A DNA stretch of 64,000 nucleotides. Source: Cornus controversa. Its lineage: Eukaryota > Streptophyta > Magnoliopsida > Cornales > Cornaceae. Numbering within the stretch: position 1 is the stretch's first letter; the number at the start of each line of letters is the position of its first letter. Made by a program: the position numbers and the translations under genes. A model generated the notes under the pieces. The model saw nothing but the letters and a program-made list of their open reading frames with translations. It ran no database searches and was not told the origin of the DNA. The stretch covers positions 30,390,336 to 30,454,335 of the forward strand of contig CM048849.1 in NCBI GenBank assembly GCA_026545225.1, written 5' to 3'. This document shows, piece after piece, positions 46,635 through 58,260 of this stretch.

Positions 46635-48083
46635 CGATACGTATCAAACACACATCGTGAGAAAATATCACAATATCGAAAACACACAAGTCAAATACCA
46701 TCTTTCGTTGCTCCAATAATAGATTAAACAAATATAAAGACTCAGATTTTCAATGATCAAGACTATCGATGTTGTGGAATAACTCAATCAAGAAATCCAG
46801 GGAGAGCTCACTCTCATTAACAAAGGGATCTCTCAAATCATATTTCTTTAAGCAAGTTAATAAACAAAGCTTGCATTGAAAACCCCTCTTAGATGAAAGG
46901 ACGACAAGTTATTGGTTGGTATCCTCTTCCAGAGTAAGTAAGAGTTTGCATACCCCAAAGCAATTCGTAACTTTTCGAATCTAAAAAATGGACACTAAAA
47001 TGACAGTTTCTTTCGAGTAGAATGGAGAGAATTAAATCCCATCAAATTGGATATTATAAGGCCAAAAGTCAAAAAATTCTTCGCAGTTCAAAAAATCACC
47101 AATGACACCAATAGAGCCCAAGCCATTCCACCTTATAGCTTAGCCATTGTCTAAAAGGACACCATCATAATCAAAAAGTTTGAATTCATGGGGATTGTTC
47201 GTGTATCGCGGGAAACATTCAATTCAAAAAGGAACAATATCAAGAACATGGCGGACACGTGGTTGCTAATCTCGTATCTACCCTTTGAACATGGGTAATC
47301 TGATACAATGTTGTCCAGACGATTATAAAGAGAACCCAAGAACATAAGAGCCAAGGGAAGTGCTTTGCCCTTAGCCAAAATAACAATAAGAAAAAACATA
47401 TCCTTATCAGAACCATCTTGAGGATGACCTTCAAAAATGAACCAATCTAACCAGTGCACGAGAAAAGCAACAAGTTTGTGCTCCTTTCCAAATTCAGGGC
47501 CCTCCATGAATTGACGAATATGCTAGCTCTCCCGGAGTTTCTTGGTCTTCTTTTCATAGTCACGAAAGAAGTGACAATACCAAAAAGTGTAGGTGAGTTT
47601 GGGAAACTTCACTTTTGATTGGACCTTTAGTGTTTTGGAGCACTTAAAAATTGAGTCAAGCCATATTGCATTGTCCGCATGCAGGTCTAGGGCCTCGCGG
47701 AGAGAATGGGATTCTAGAGAAGTAATGGGAGCGGATGCCTCCTCTGAACATAAAATTGGCAGTCTGAATAGCATTGCCACATATTCTAAAGTGGGAGTTA
47801 AGTCACCCCAAGCAGTCACAAAAGAATGACTCGTCGAGCTCCATCTGAAAATAAGGGATGAGAGACTGTCCACATCTCTTTTAACAGATAACTCCGACAA
47901 AAGTTGGATAGCTTAAAGGATCTTTGCTTGATGAAGTATAGAATAGTACTCTAGTTGACCAAGAATATACTGGGGTCATTCAGTCCACTCTGTGGTAGCA
48001 CCCATGTGTGATTCATATTTTGTTAAACTATCCAAAGCCTTGTAATACTTAAGAAATTGTAACTGATCTTCATTTGCCAACAT
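46635..48083 (-). pseudogene. PMD-like pseudogene, copy B
   Basis: A minus-strand frame opens at ATG 48083 (MLANEDQLQFLKYY) and stays in one frame to about 47151 apart from three in-frame stops (TGA, TAA and a TAG near 47523). It includes FRWSSTSHSFVTAWGDLTPT, then LEYVAMLFRLPI, the signature of the plant mobile domain (W..T.SF....GE.TPTLEDVA.L..LP). A LPLALMFLGSLYNRLD segment follows in the position of the family's LAP..LA.LYR. Sequence below 47150 is frameshifted and ends in the block shared with copy A. PMD proteins of the MAIN/MAIL1 type act in genome maintenance and silencing, but PMD domains are also carried by transposons; which applies here is unknown. Confidence 0.65.
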
Positions 48084-48797
48084 AGTGCTAATGATGAAAA
48101 GGTTATACTTATCTTAAAAGTGTTATTCGGTCATCATCGAACATAGTCTCATTCAATTTATAATTTCTAGAAGTCATTTAGTATACATTTTACATGAAGT
48201 ATAATATAATTTTATGCTAATTTAACCCTAACAAATGGCAGTGTATGATTAACAAGCCGAACATGCGTTATGATAATGATAATGAACAAATAAATTCACA
48301 CTTTATCATAAAGGCCCAAAGGCAGTGCTCCTTGAAGTAACAACTACAAACTTAATCATTAAATGCTTTTTACAAGATTGAAAGACTTAAAGCAATAATC
48401 GCAAGGAAAGATAAACCTAAGCTATAGACAACAAGATTAAACAAAGGTAAAGACCTTAAGCTACACTGCAGGAGCAAGCTTCGAAAATAAACTAAGTGTT
48501 GGAGTCCACTGGAGACAATATGATTGCTTGTGTGTGTTGGTGCAGGACATTTGCTCAGACATAAATGAGTTATATTTATAGTGCAAGTTGAGTTAGGTCA
48601 GCCATTGGATCTCTTTCCACGTGGACAGCCTTGATGGAGTTTTGATACAAGTTGGTACAAACTCACGTGAGGGTGTGGAGCATGCTCTGCTAATGATGGG
48701 ATGCTCAACCTGCAACGTCGATCAAAGAAGTGGCTCTTCTTGTCGAAATGACAACTTGAAATATCTCTTGTGTCAGAGCATTAAATGCACTAATTTA
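48084..48797. other. Non-coding interval, nothing recognised
   Basis: AT-rich sequence between the PMD-like pseudogene and a MITE. Short open frames such as 48621-48812 have no recognisable domain. It may be leftover sequence of whatever element carried the PMD-like gene. Confidence 0.4.
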
Positions 48798-49422
48798 GGG
48801 GCTGTTTGGTAAAGTTGTCAGAATCCATTTTTTGATTTCTGAAAAATGAAATATGAAATCCTGTTGTGCTGCAATTTATATCAAAAGCATAATACGTTTG
48901 GTGTTGTTAAAATTTTAAAAGCACAAATATGAAAATATGTTTGGTAATCCAAAATTAATTTTTTTTAAAAAAATTGGTAGTATCTTTGACTAAAACTTAT
49001 GTTTGAGTAATATAGTTCCAACTCATTTTAACCAACTTAAATATGATATTACATATTTTATGTATATTATTTCCTTTGAAATTATATTTGTTAGGACTTT
49101 ATTTTAGTTTATTTTAATTAAAATTTCATTTTTTTGCATTTGTATATTTTTGGTAATTGTCATAAATTCAAACTATCATGTATTTTCTTCTTATATATCT
49201 CTTATATATTTATTTATTATTATTATATATATCTTTATATTATATTATATTATATTATATATATATATATATATATTGTATTTTATAAAAGATTTTTATT
49301 CTTATTGACTTATAATTTTGTATTATTTGTATTTTATTTTTATTTTTCTTATTTATTTTTATTGTGACTTTCAAAAAAATAAAAATTAAAATCTAGAATT
49401 GAAAGTGTTACTCAACAAAGCC
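48798..49422. mobile_element. Tourist-like (PIF/Harbinger) or hAT MITE
   Basis: Left terminus GGGGCTGTTTGGTAAAG; the right terminus read in complement is GGCTTTGTTGAGTAACAC. Both are flanked by TTA (48795-48797 and 49423-49425), which fits the 3-bp TWA target of PIF/Harbinger. The interior is AT-rich with a TA microsatellite (about 49230-49277) and an internal GTTTGGT repeat near 48897. Superfamily assignment is tentative because the GTTTGGTAA motif also occurs in hAT MITEs. Confidence 0.6.
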
Positions 49423-50088
49423 TTACTTGTTTGTTAGCCTTTCAATTTGTCAAGTCCATCTCAATGCATGCTTGTGTATCCAACAAGCTACATAGGTCGG
49501 TTTGATACTGTCGGTGGCGATGGCAAGTCTTACTTTTTTTTAGCGATTGGTTCGGACTAAGCTCCCTTGTGGTACGTATCATCTGCAAACGACATTTGTG
49601 CATCGGTCTTGGTCTACATCGGCCCAACATATTTAGATATGTCACTTGTAGGTCCACTAAGTCGGTTATGGGCATTGTTTCTCGGTTACCCGACCCAAAT
49701 TACTAATTTGGGTGCAAACAATCCAATATGCACAAATAATCATTCAGAAACCAACAACAAAATTAATGAAAGCTTTTATTTGCAAGCCACATGAAAGAAG
49801 TTGATTAACTAACAGATATTATGTAATTTAAGATCTAGTAGGTGAAAAGGAAGTTATTAACCAATGGATAGAAAGAATGCAAATATCTTTCAACAAAATA
49901 AAATGACGAAAAACTTATTTATGTGAATAGCATAAATTTGGGACCCCTAAATACTTCACCATATCTATAGGCTGCTTATACGCAGAGGTAGTAAACACAT
50001 GTATGGAAGTTTCTTTTGATTTCTCTGCATCGCTTAGAGATTATCCTCTGTAACCATAGTATCTACAGGCTTCTAATGGGCAGAAATT

Positions 50089-50688
50089 TATGAAGCACGA
50101 ATACTTCAAAAAAAGTTTTGTGACCGTATCGAATATGTATTCGATATCGATATAGTTAGAATACGACAGAATACATGTTCGATACGGTTAAGAAGTATCT
50201 AATTTTTAAAATTATTTTTTAAATATCGGATACGGTTGGAATATGCAGGATAATAACTGGATACGTTTAAGATACATTTAGGAAATGTTTAAGATACTTT
50301 TTGAGACAAATTTATAATTTTTTGTTATATAAAATAGGATTGAGATTGAAATATTATAAACTTTATAGGTTAGAAAATAAAGGTCATTTTATAATAAAAC
50401 AAAAATATTTTTAAAACTCTCAAGTAAGTGAGTCATTGTAAATAATATTAAAAAATATAGAGAATTTCTAAATTTTAGCTTCTTATATTTTGTATAATTG
50501 TTTTAAGTATATTTATTGTATGATTAAAGAATAAAACTTAATATTTTATGTATAATATTATATTTTTATTTATTTATTTATTTGATATATTTTTGTCGTG
50601 TTTGTATTCTATTTTTTTTTAAATTTTTCATATCACCGTATCTGTATTATATCCTACCTGTATCTCATATTCGTGTTCGTATTTCCTA
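50089..50688. mobile_element. hAT-like MITE related to the 54841 element
   Basis: The left end TATGAAGCACGAATAC and the complement of the right end (TAGGAAATACGAACACG) form an imperfect inverted repeat. They resemble the CTAGAAAGCACGGACAC ends at 54841-55348. Both interiors begin and end with CGTATC/GATACG-rich sequence. No target duplication is recognisable, so it is probably old. Confidence 0.5.
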
Positions 50689-50699
50689 AATAATAAAAC

Positions 50700-51655
50700 A
50701 TTAGTTCTAGTAGGCTCAATATAGTTCGATCTACTGTAATCTATGCAAAAGCTTGTCATGTAAACAAGAACATGTTAAAAGCTCCGAATAGCTCACCAAG
50801 TTCTACCACTTTATTAAAGAAAAAACTAGTCAGGAAAAATTTTAATATCTATTTGATTCCATCCATAAATTGACTTCCACCTAATCTTTACATTAGTTTT
50901 TCACTTTGATTTTTTTTTTTCTTAATGATTACAATTATCTTTTACTTCAACAATAATCATAATCAACAGTTACTCTTGTCTGATATAATAAATTGAGGAA
51001 TGAGGACTATTAACTTGAACTACAATAATTATAATTACAACAAAAAAAAAAATAACAATAATAATAATAATAATATCATTATTGTTGTAGTAATTAAAAT
51101 ATCCTAAAAAATACTTAAAAAGAAATTGAACTACTTGAAAATATTCTTACAATAAAACTATAAAAATGGTTGGATATTCATATAACTCACATCCAAGTTC
51201 AGAACCCATATAAAGTAACAATTTAGACCAAGAAGGTTGGGTAAGAATGAAGATTTAGCTGACTCAACAAGGTCCTTGGGAGTTGGGACAGGAAATGTGG
51301 GGATGAGGGCATTATGGTCATTTGACTTGACAAACAAATGCAGTATACTGCAAAAGTCAGTAGTGTAATTTAATACGGAGTACCTTGTAACCTACATAAG
51401 GGTACAATAAATGGCTTAATTTATTATATCACCCAATTTTAGGATACAAATCTGACAGGGAATCATTCTGTATCACTTAACAATTAATTTTCAAATATTT
51501 ACAAATTCATAGACTGTACTCTTTACCCATCACCACTCCCAAAACTCACTCAGTCCACAAATCAGATAAATTCAAGTCAAGCCAAACACACCCTCTAAAC
51601 CAAGCCAAAATCTCTAAACAAACATGATGGTAAAATAACAATAACAAAATGCCAA
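50700..51655. other. Non-coding AT-rich upstream region of the HIPP gene
   Basis: Contains (AAT)n near 51050-51075 and no coding signature. The portion from about 51300 may include the promoter. Confidence 0.4.
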
Positions 51656-51659
51656 AATA

Positions 51660-52026
51660 AAGAGTGAGGTCTCACAGTGCTCTCTCTCTCACTCTGTGCC
51701 AGCCTGCCCTCTGTTTGGCCTCTCTCTCTCTCTCTCCAGCTCTGAAACAGAGGGAGTTGAATGCCGACCCACCGCCTCTGAACTTCTATCTCTTACTTGG
51801 AAAGACTGAACCTTGTTTAACTCTTGGATTTTCTTTGCTCAGTGCCTCAGACCCATTTGTTCTTTCTCATTTCTCTCTGTGTTTTTGTTTGGAAAAGCTT
51901 CGAAAGAGAGAACAGAGAAACAGCCTCTGGTTAAGTTTCTATATGTAATTCATTTCCTCAGTTATATTTTTTGAGTTGTTTCTGTTGCTCTCAGATCTAT
52001 CAGACTGTTCTATTTGAGTGAAAGAT
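51660..52026 (+). promoter_or_regulatory. CT-rich probable 5' untranslated leader of the HIPP gene
   Basis: CTCTCTCTC tracts (51680-51740) and a long pyrimidine-rich leader precede ATG 52027, as is common for plant 5' untranslated regions. The transcription start was not located. A 94-codon open frame through it (51664-51948) is composed of the CT repeats and is not called. Confidence 0.45.
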
Positions 52027-54042
52027 ATGAGTAAAGAAGAGATCTTGAAGATCCAGGTACTCATTTATTTGTTCATACACACACATATATATGCATATGC
52101 ATATACATATACATATATACATAATATGTTTATATACATATTAACTTGATTTGCTTGTTTTGGACTCAAAGATAAAGAGTGCTCTTTCTTTTTGATGTCT
52201 CTTTCTTTCTTTACCAGACATGTGCAATTATTTTCCTTTGTATGTGGATTATCTCTTCAGAGAAGTGTTTCTTATTTTATTTTTTTATTTTTTTGCATTT
52301 GTATGTGATTCTTTATTCACTCAGATTGTATTATCTGTTTATTCTTGTACATGCAGACCTGTGTTCTGAAAGTGAACATCCACTGTGATGGGTGTAAACA
52401 CAAAGTGAAGAAAATCTTGCAAAAAATGGATGGTATTATTTCATTTACTCTAATTTTTTCCAGAATTGATTTTGTAGATTCGCATATGTCCAAAAATTTT
52501 CATGTCTCTCAATTTAAGTGTCAATTTGTTCTTCATTTTCCTTCTTTTTTTTTATTTTGTTGTTTAAAATTGGGTTAATTTACTAAAATATTTTGGTTGA
52601 TTTTGTTGGCTTTAGGGGTTTATACCACCAACATAGATTCAGAACAGGGCAAAGTGACAGTATCAGGAAATGTAGACCCAGCCACACTGATCAAGAAGCT
52701 AACAAAGAGTGGGAAATATGCAGAGCTATGGGGTGTTCCTAAGGCCAACCAGAACCAAAAGAACCAGCTCAATAACCAGGTCAAGAACATGCAAATTGAC
52801 ATTAATGGCAAAGGTGGGAACAACAACAAGGGTCAGATTAAGGGTGGAAACAATCAGAAGCCAAAAGGTGGACAAGCAGGCCAAAACATGCCTCAACAAC
52901 TTCAACAGATGAAAGGGTTTCATGGTCTAAAGCTGCCCCAATTCAAGGACCTGAAGATGCCCTTCAAGAAGGACCAGAACCAGAAGAGTGTGAAGTTCAA
53001 GTTGCCTGAGGATGATAATTTGAGTGATGATGAGTATGATGATGATGATGATTATTATGATGATGAGTTTGATGATGATGAGTTGGATATTGATGAAATA
53101 GATGATGCACCCCATCATGCTCTCAACAAGATGAAACCTCCTAGTGCGGGTAATGGTAGTAGAGGGATTCAGATGCCTAATATGATGATGAATGGTATGA
53201 TGGGTGGGCAGCATCCACAGTTTATCAATGCCCAGGCTAAGGGTGGCAATGGTGGTAATATTGGAGGAATTGGTGGTGGGAATGCTAAAAAAAGTGGTGG
53301 TGGTGGTGGTGGTGGGAACATACCTATCCAGGTTAATGGCATGGGTAGTAACAATGGTGGAAAGAAAGGCGGCGGCGGTGGTGGTGGTGGTGGTGGTGGT
53401 GGAGCAGCCAAAAATGGTGGTGGGCTACCATCAGATGTTAAAAATGTTAACTATGGTGGAAATGGTGGTGGTGGTGGTGCTGCTGCTGCTGCTGCTGCCA
53501 ATGGCAATTTGGGCAAGAAAGGAGGTGGCATGAATGATGGCATTCATGGTATGCCCCACATGAATAATGTGTTGTACAACAATAGGGGTGTGAATCCTGG
53601 TGTTAATGTTGCTCAAACGAGTAATATGCCAATGGGCCAAATGAACCAATTGAATAACATACCTATGGGTCAAATGAGTCATGTTCCTGCAGTCCAAGGG
53701 CTTCCTGCTATGGCAATGAATGCTGCTGGCGCTGGCGGCGGCGGTGGTGGTGGTGGTGGTGGCGGTGGTGGATACTTTCACGGAGCAGGGCCGGAAGTCA
53801 TGGCTGGAAACCCTTACTACCAGCAACTGCAACACCAACAGCAACAGCAACAGCTGGCTGCCATGATGATGAACCAGCAACGTGCCAATGGGAACGAGAG
53901 GTTTCAACCGATGATGTATGCTCGGCCACCACCGGCAATCAATTACGTTCCTCCTTACCATCCTTACCAATATCCACCTCCATCAGACTCATACACTAAC
54001 TATTTCAACGATGAAAACACCTCAAGTTGCAATGTGATGTAA
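52027..54042 (+). CDS. Heavy metal-associated isoprenylated plant protein (HIPP) with long glycine-rich linker
   Basis: Three exons, 52027-52056, 52357-52432 and 52616-54042, with GT-AG introns (CAG|GTACTC...TGCAG|ACC; GATG|GTATTA...TTTAG|GGG). Together they encode 510 residues. Exon 1 gives [10 protein letters not shown]. Residues 11-74 form a heavy-metal-associated domain with the metal-binding CDGC at 20-23 ([16 protein letters not shown]), ending in KYAELW. Then come a basic Asn/Gln/Lys region, a strongly acidic Asp-rich stretch (about 167-199), glycine runs coded by GGT repeats (about 263-298 and 409-421), a poly-Ala run (about 324-331), a Gln-rich stretch (about 437-447) and a Pro/Tyr-rich tail. 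The C-terminal CNVM is a CaaX prenylation box. HIPPs bind metals or partner proteins at membranes; the specific role here is unknown. Confidence 0.95.
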
Positions 54043-54226
54043 ACTTGACGGAAAATTCCATCAGTTTGGCCTAAATTTGCTCTGTTTGTGGTGGTGGTAG
54101 TGGTGGTGATTGGTGGTTCAGTTATAGTTCAAGAACCTCAAGTTGCAATGTGATGTAAACTTGCCGGAAATTTTCATCTGTTTGACCTAAATTTGCCCTG
54201 TTTGTGGTTCAGTTATAGTTCAAGAA
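54019..54226 (+). repeat. Tandem duplication across the HIPP stop codon, period 116 bp
   Basis: The segment ACCTCAAGTTGCAATGTGAT-GTAAACTTG, which encodes the last codons, stop and start of the 3' untranslated region, recurs at 54135. Following sequence (GTTTG.CCTAAATTTGC.CTG and GTTCAGTTATAGTTCAAGAA) also recurs. The second copy therefore repeats the CaaX-coding end out of use, behind the real stop. The first copy has an extra (GGT)n-rich stretch. Confidence 0.93.
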
Positions 54227-54840
54227 ACTGGGAAGGCTTCTTCATCCATACACATCGAAAAGGGTAGTTTTAATTTTATGTAAAACTTTCTTTGGTTTTT
54301 CCTTGATTTTCTTTCTGTCTTAATACTAAGCTTAAATTAGGGTTCTTAATTATCATAGGGAGTGTGTCTATACATGACATTTTAAAGATTTTGTGTTGAG
54401 TTTGGACTTTAGATAGTTGTGGACTTTTTCCTGAGATGTTTATATATGTTTATATGTTGCAAAAATAAGATGTAAAGAGAATGGGGTTTTAACAACAAAA
54501 CCCATCTCTCTGTCCACTTCACTCCTTAATCTTATCTTTATTTATATAATAATCATAATTGTCTTCTCTATTTCTTTTTTTTTTTTTTAAACCAATATTA
54601 CATTCTGTATTGATGAATGAATGTATTTGCTTTAACTTAAAAAATAAATAAAAAAGGGTTAAATTCACTTACCTCCTTGAGGTTTGATCGAATGTAGGTT
54701 GACTTTTATTTTTTTCACATTTTTTAAATTAAATTTATTTGTTCGGTGGCCAAAATAAATTTTAAAAATGAAATGACAATTTTATTTTTGTATTATAATA
54801 TTACATTATATTTTAAATAGAATAAAACATGTGTTACAAC

Positions 54841-55348
54841 CTAGAAAGCACGGACACTTTACCAAGGGTGCCGTACCCGTGTCTGACATTTGGACACTGT
54901 GTCGGACACTTCGTATCCGTGTCCTGACATTTTTCTTTTTAGGACACTTCTCGATACTTCTTGGACACTCCTCGAAGACGTATCGGACACTTCATAACAA
55001 TGATGTATATTCAAATATTTAGAATGAAAATTATATGATACTAAGTTATGAATAAAATTTAAGCTAAATATATATAGAAAACTAAATAAGTCTGATTCTT
55101 TAATTTATTTTAATCTATTTGTCTATTTTTGTTTATAAGTTTGCTTGGTTTTTAATTGTTTGATGATGAATTGAAGTATTTATGTAATGTAGTATTTTTT
55201 TATTGAATAATTAATATATTATATTATTATTTTATAGCCGTATTCTCGCCGTGTCCGTGTCTTATTTTTTAAAAAATTTTCGTATCGCCTTGTCCTTGTC
55301 CTTGTCCGTGTCGTACCCGTGTCCCGTATCCGTGTCCATGTTTCCTAG
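54841..55348. mobile_element. hAT-type MITE with perfect 8-bp target duplication
   Basis: The ends CTAGAAAGCACGGACAC and the complement CTAGGAAACATGGACAC form the terminal inverted repeat. Perfect GTTACAAC copies at 54833-54840 and 55349-55356 are the 8-bp target duplication of the hAT superfamily. Internal GTGTCGGACACTTCGTATCC-like motifs repeat near both ends. There is no transposase. Confidence 0.9.
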
Positions 55349-55434
55349 GTTACAACACAACTATCATCACTCATGATCACCATTGATCTTCAATCTTGTT
55401 CTTAACATATCTGATCAATCGTTAAAATTTTAAT

Positions 55435-55552
55435 CACACAAACTCTTTTCAAGGATCTTCAATCATGATCATATATATACAAACACAAATTTTTATCACA
55501 AACTCTTTTCAAGGATCTTCAATCATGATAATATATATACAAACAGATACAT
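55435..55552. repeat. Tandem duplication, period about 64 bp
   Basis: CACAAACTCTTTTCAAGGAT, then CTTCAATCATGAT, then ATATATATACAAACA, occurs twice in succession with one or two changes. Confidence 0.9.
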
Positions 55553-56214
55553 AGAATCAGATTTGTGAATCCTGTTGAATCTTCTACATATTATTTTAGA
55601 AATTATATTATTAAATTTTTTTATTATTAAATTAATTGGAGGTATAATGGTAAAATTATTCTAAAATATTATTTCAAATTATTATAGGAGGTCAGCGTAA
55701 TTATAACAAATTTCAAGAGATGTCAATGCAATTATGAAAAACTTGAAGAGAAATTAGTGTAATTACAAAAAAAAAATTTAGAGATGTCATTGTATTTTAT
55801 TCAATGAAATATAAGGTGATATTAGAATGAAAGGAAAAAAAAAAATTACATTGAACATAATGATTGGGATCCAATTCATAAGATAGGAAACTGTAGGACC
55901 CACCATAGAGGAAGTATACGAATTTATATGAATGTATGTATGTGTTTGTATATATATATATAATTGTATTTGTATACATCTAACTTTGTTGGGGGTTGAA
56001 GTGAACCTTAGTCCGTGAGAATAGTGTAGTAGAGGCCAAAGTGTATCACGAGGATGAAAAAACCATAAAACGTGGACAGGGACAAGCTAACTACTTTATA
56101 TTCCAAAAATCTATTGTCGTCGACACTTGACACTTTATTTTTTCTGGTGAGTGTCTAGTCTAATCAATTGGATTTTAATAATGATCATGATAATGTATAT
56201 GCATAGTTGTAGTA

Positions 56215-58250
56215 GAGTTGGGATTCTCTGTCTGGTCTCTGCCCTACACATACCCATCAAGAATTACTATTGTGTAAATGAGTGTATTATAAAATTATGA
56301 AGTTAAATTATTTTAAAATTTTTAATATTGAATTAAATGTCATTAAATTTACATTCATCGCTTATAAATTCACTTTTCACTACTATTAAATCTTAAAAAT
56401 TTTAAAATATTTCATTTTAATTTTTTGACAATATAGATAATCTAAGTTTTACCAATCTTAAAACTATATTTATAATCCTTAAATCCACATTTAATCACCC
56501 TTAAATATTGAAAAATATAAAATATTCATATTAATTTTTTTGTCGACACTGTAAATTTATGTTTCATCACCCTTAAATCTACTATCACCATCCTTAAATT
56601 CACATTTCAACACCCTTACATCTTGAAAAAATTATGAAGTTAAATTTTTTCAATAAACTTAATCTCGAATTCAACACTCTTAACATGCACCACTCATAAA
56701 TTCACATTTTACCACCATTAAATCTTGAAAAACTTAAAATATTTCAATTTAAAATTTTGACAACATAGTTAATCTATATTTTAACAACCTTAAAACTACA
56801 TTTACAATCCTTAAATCCACATTTAATCACCCTTAAATATTGAAAAATATAAAATATTCATATTATTTTTTTTGTCAACACAGTTAATCTATGTTTTACC
56901 ACTCTTAAATCTACCATCACCATCCTTAAATTCACATTTCAACAACTTTAAATCTTGAAAAACTTAATATATTTCAAGTCATTTTTTTTCAACACAGTTT
57001 AATCTATGATCCAAAACTCTCGTGACTCTTTTTTAATAATATTTATTTTTTAATTATTATTTTTACTCATGAAAAATAATATTAAGTTAAGATTAAATTA
57101 TTCAACAAATTTAATACTAACATTAAACCTACCATCACTATCCTTGAATCCACATTTCACCAAGCCATAAATCTTAAAAAACAAAAATATTTAACTTAAT
57201 TTTTTGTCAACATTTTTAATCTATATTTCATCACCCTTAAACTTACCATCACCACTCTTAAATCCACATTTCACCATTCTTAAGTCGTGAAAAACTTAAA
57301 ATATTTCAAGTTAAATTTTGTCAAGATAATTAATATAGAGTTCACCACCCTTAATCACAATAATCTAGATTTCACCACCCATAAACATACATTCACCACC
57401 CTTAAATCCACATTTCACTATGCCTTAAAGGTTGGTGAAATTTAGATTAATTGTGTCGACAAAAAACTAAAAAGAAATATTTCAAAATTTTCAAGCTTTA
57501 AGGGTGTTGAAATGTGAATTTAAGGATGGTGATAATAGGTTTAAGGGTGATGAAACATAGATTTACGGTGTTGACAAAAAAATTAATATGAATATTTTAT
57601 GTTTTTCAATATTTAAAGTTGATTAAATGTGGATTTAAGGATTGTGAATATAGTTTTAAGGTTGGTAAAACCTAGATTAACTATGTTGTCAAAAAATTAA
57701 AATGAAATATTTCAAGTTTTTCAAGATTTAATGGTAGTGAAAAGTGGATTTATAAGTGGTGAATGTAAGTTTAAGGGTGTTTGAATTCGAGATTAAGTTT
57801 GTTGAAAATATTTAACTTCATGATTTTTTTCAAGATGTAAAGGTATTGAAATGTGGATTTAAGGATGGTGATGATGGATTTAAGGGTGATAAAGCATAGA
57901 TTTACAGTGTTAACAAAAAAAAAATTAGTATGAATATTTTATATTTATTAATATTTAAGGGTGATTAAATGTTAATTTAAGGATTGTGAATGTAGTTTTA
58001 AGGTTGGTAAAACCTAGATTAACTATGTTGTCAAAAAATTAAATTGAAATATTTTAAGTTTTTCAAGATTTAATGATGGTGAAAAGTGGATTTATAAATG
58101 GTGAATGTAAGTTTAACGGTGTTGAATTCGATATTAAGTTTGTTGAAAAATTTTAACTTCATGATTTTATAGTGCACTCACTCACACAGTAGTAATTCTT
58201 GTAGGGCACAGGTAGGGCAGAGACCCGACTAGGGCAGAAGATCCCAGCTC
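56215..58250. mobile_element. Large foldback (MULE-type) element with 10-bp target duplication
   Basis: The left end GAGTTGGGATTCTCTG pairs with the complement of the right end, GAGCTGGGATCTTCTG. Complementarity continues through CTCTGCCCTAC, AAGAATTACTA.TGTG and ATGAAGTTAAA into arms of several hundred bases. Perfect AGTTGTAGTA copies lie at 56205-56214 and 58251-58260. The arms are built from diverged sub-repeats of about 400 bp (CACCCTTAAATCTACCATCA, CATCCTTAAATTCACATTTC, TTGACAACATAGTTAATCTA). The turning point is near 57425. There is no open frame of note. Confidence 0.93.
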
Positions 58251-58260
58251 AGTTGTAGTA

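Larger units (their letters stand above)
54656..55800. mobile_element. Degenerate inverted-repeat element related to 10407-11278
   Basis: The left arm GGGTTAAATTCACTTACCTC, then GGTGGCCAAAATAAATTTTA, parallels the arm starting at 10407 (GGGTTAAATTCATTGATCTC, GGTGGCTGAAATAAATTTTA). The right part (55620-55800), in complement, matches the sub-arm at 10580-10680 (ATTGCATTGACCTCTCCTAT-like). The outer right terminus was not found, so the right limit is approximate. A hAT MITE sits inside. Confidence 0.6.

Noticed and set aside
52597..52615. Single-exon start for the HIPP protein upstream of 52616
   Set aside because: It lies in intron 2; the metal-binding CDGC exon at 52357-52432 joins in frame and completes the domain.
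53169..53970. Antisense and shifted frames rich in Pro, Thr or Val over the HIPP exon
   Set aside because: They are shadows of GGT, GCT and CAA repeats in the HIPP coding strand.
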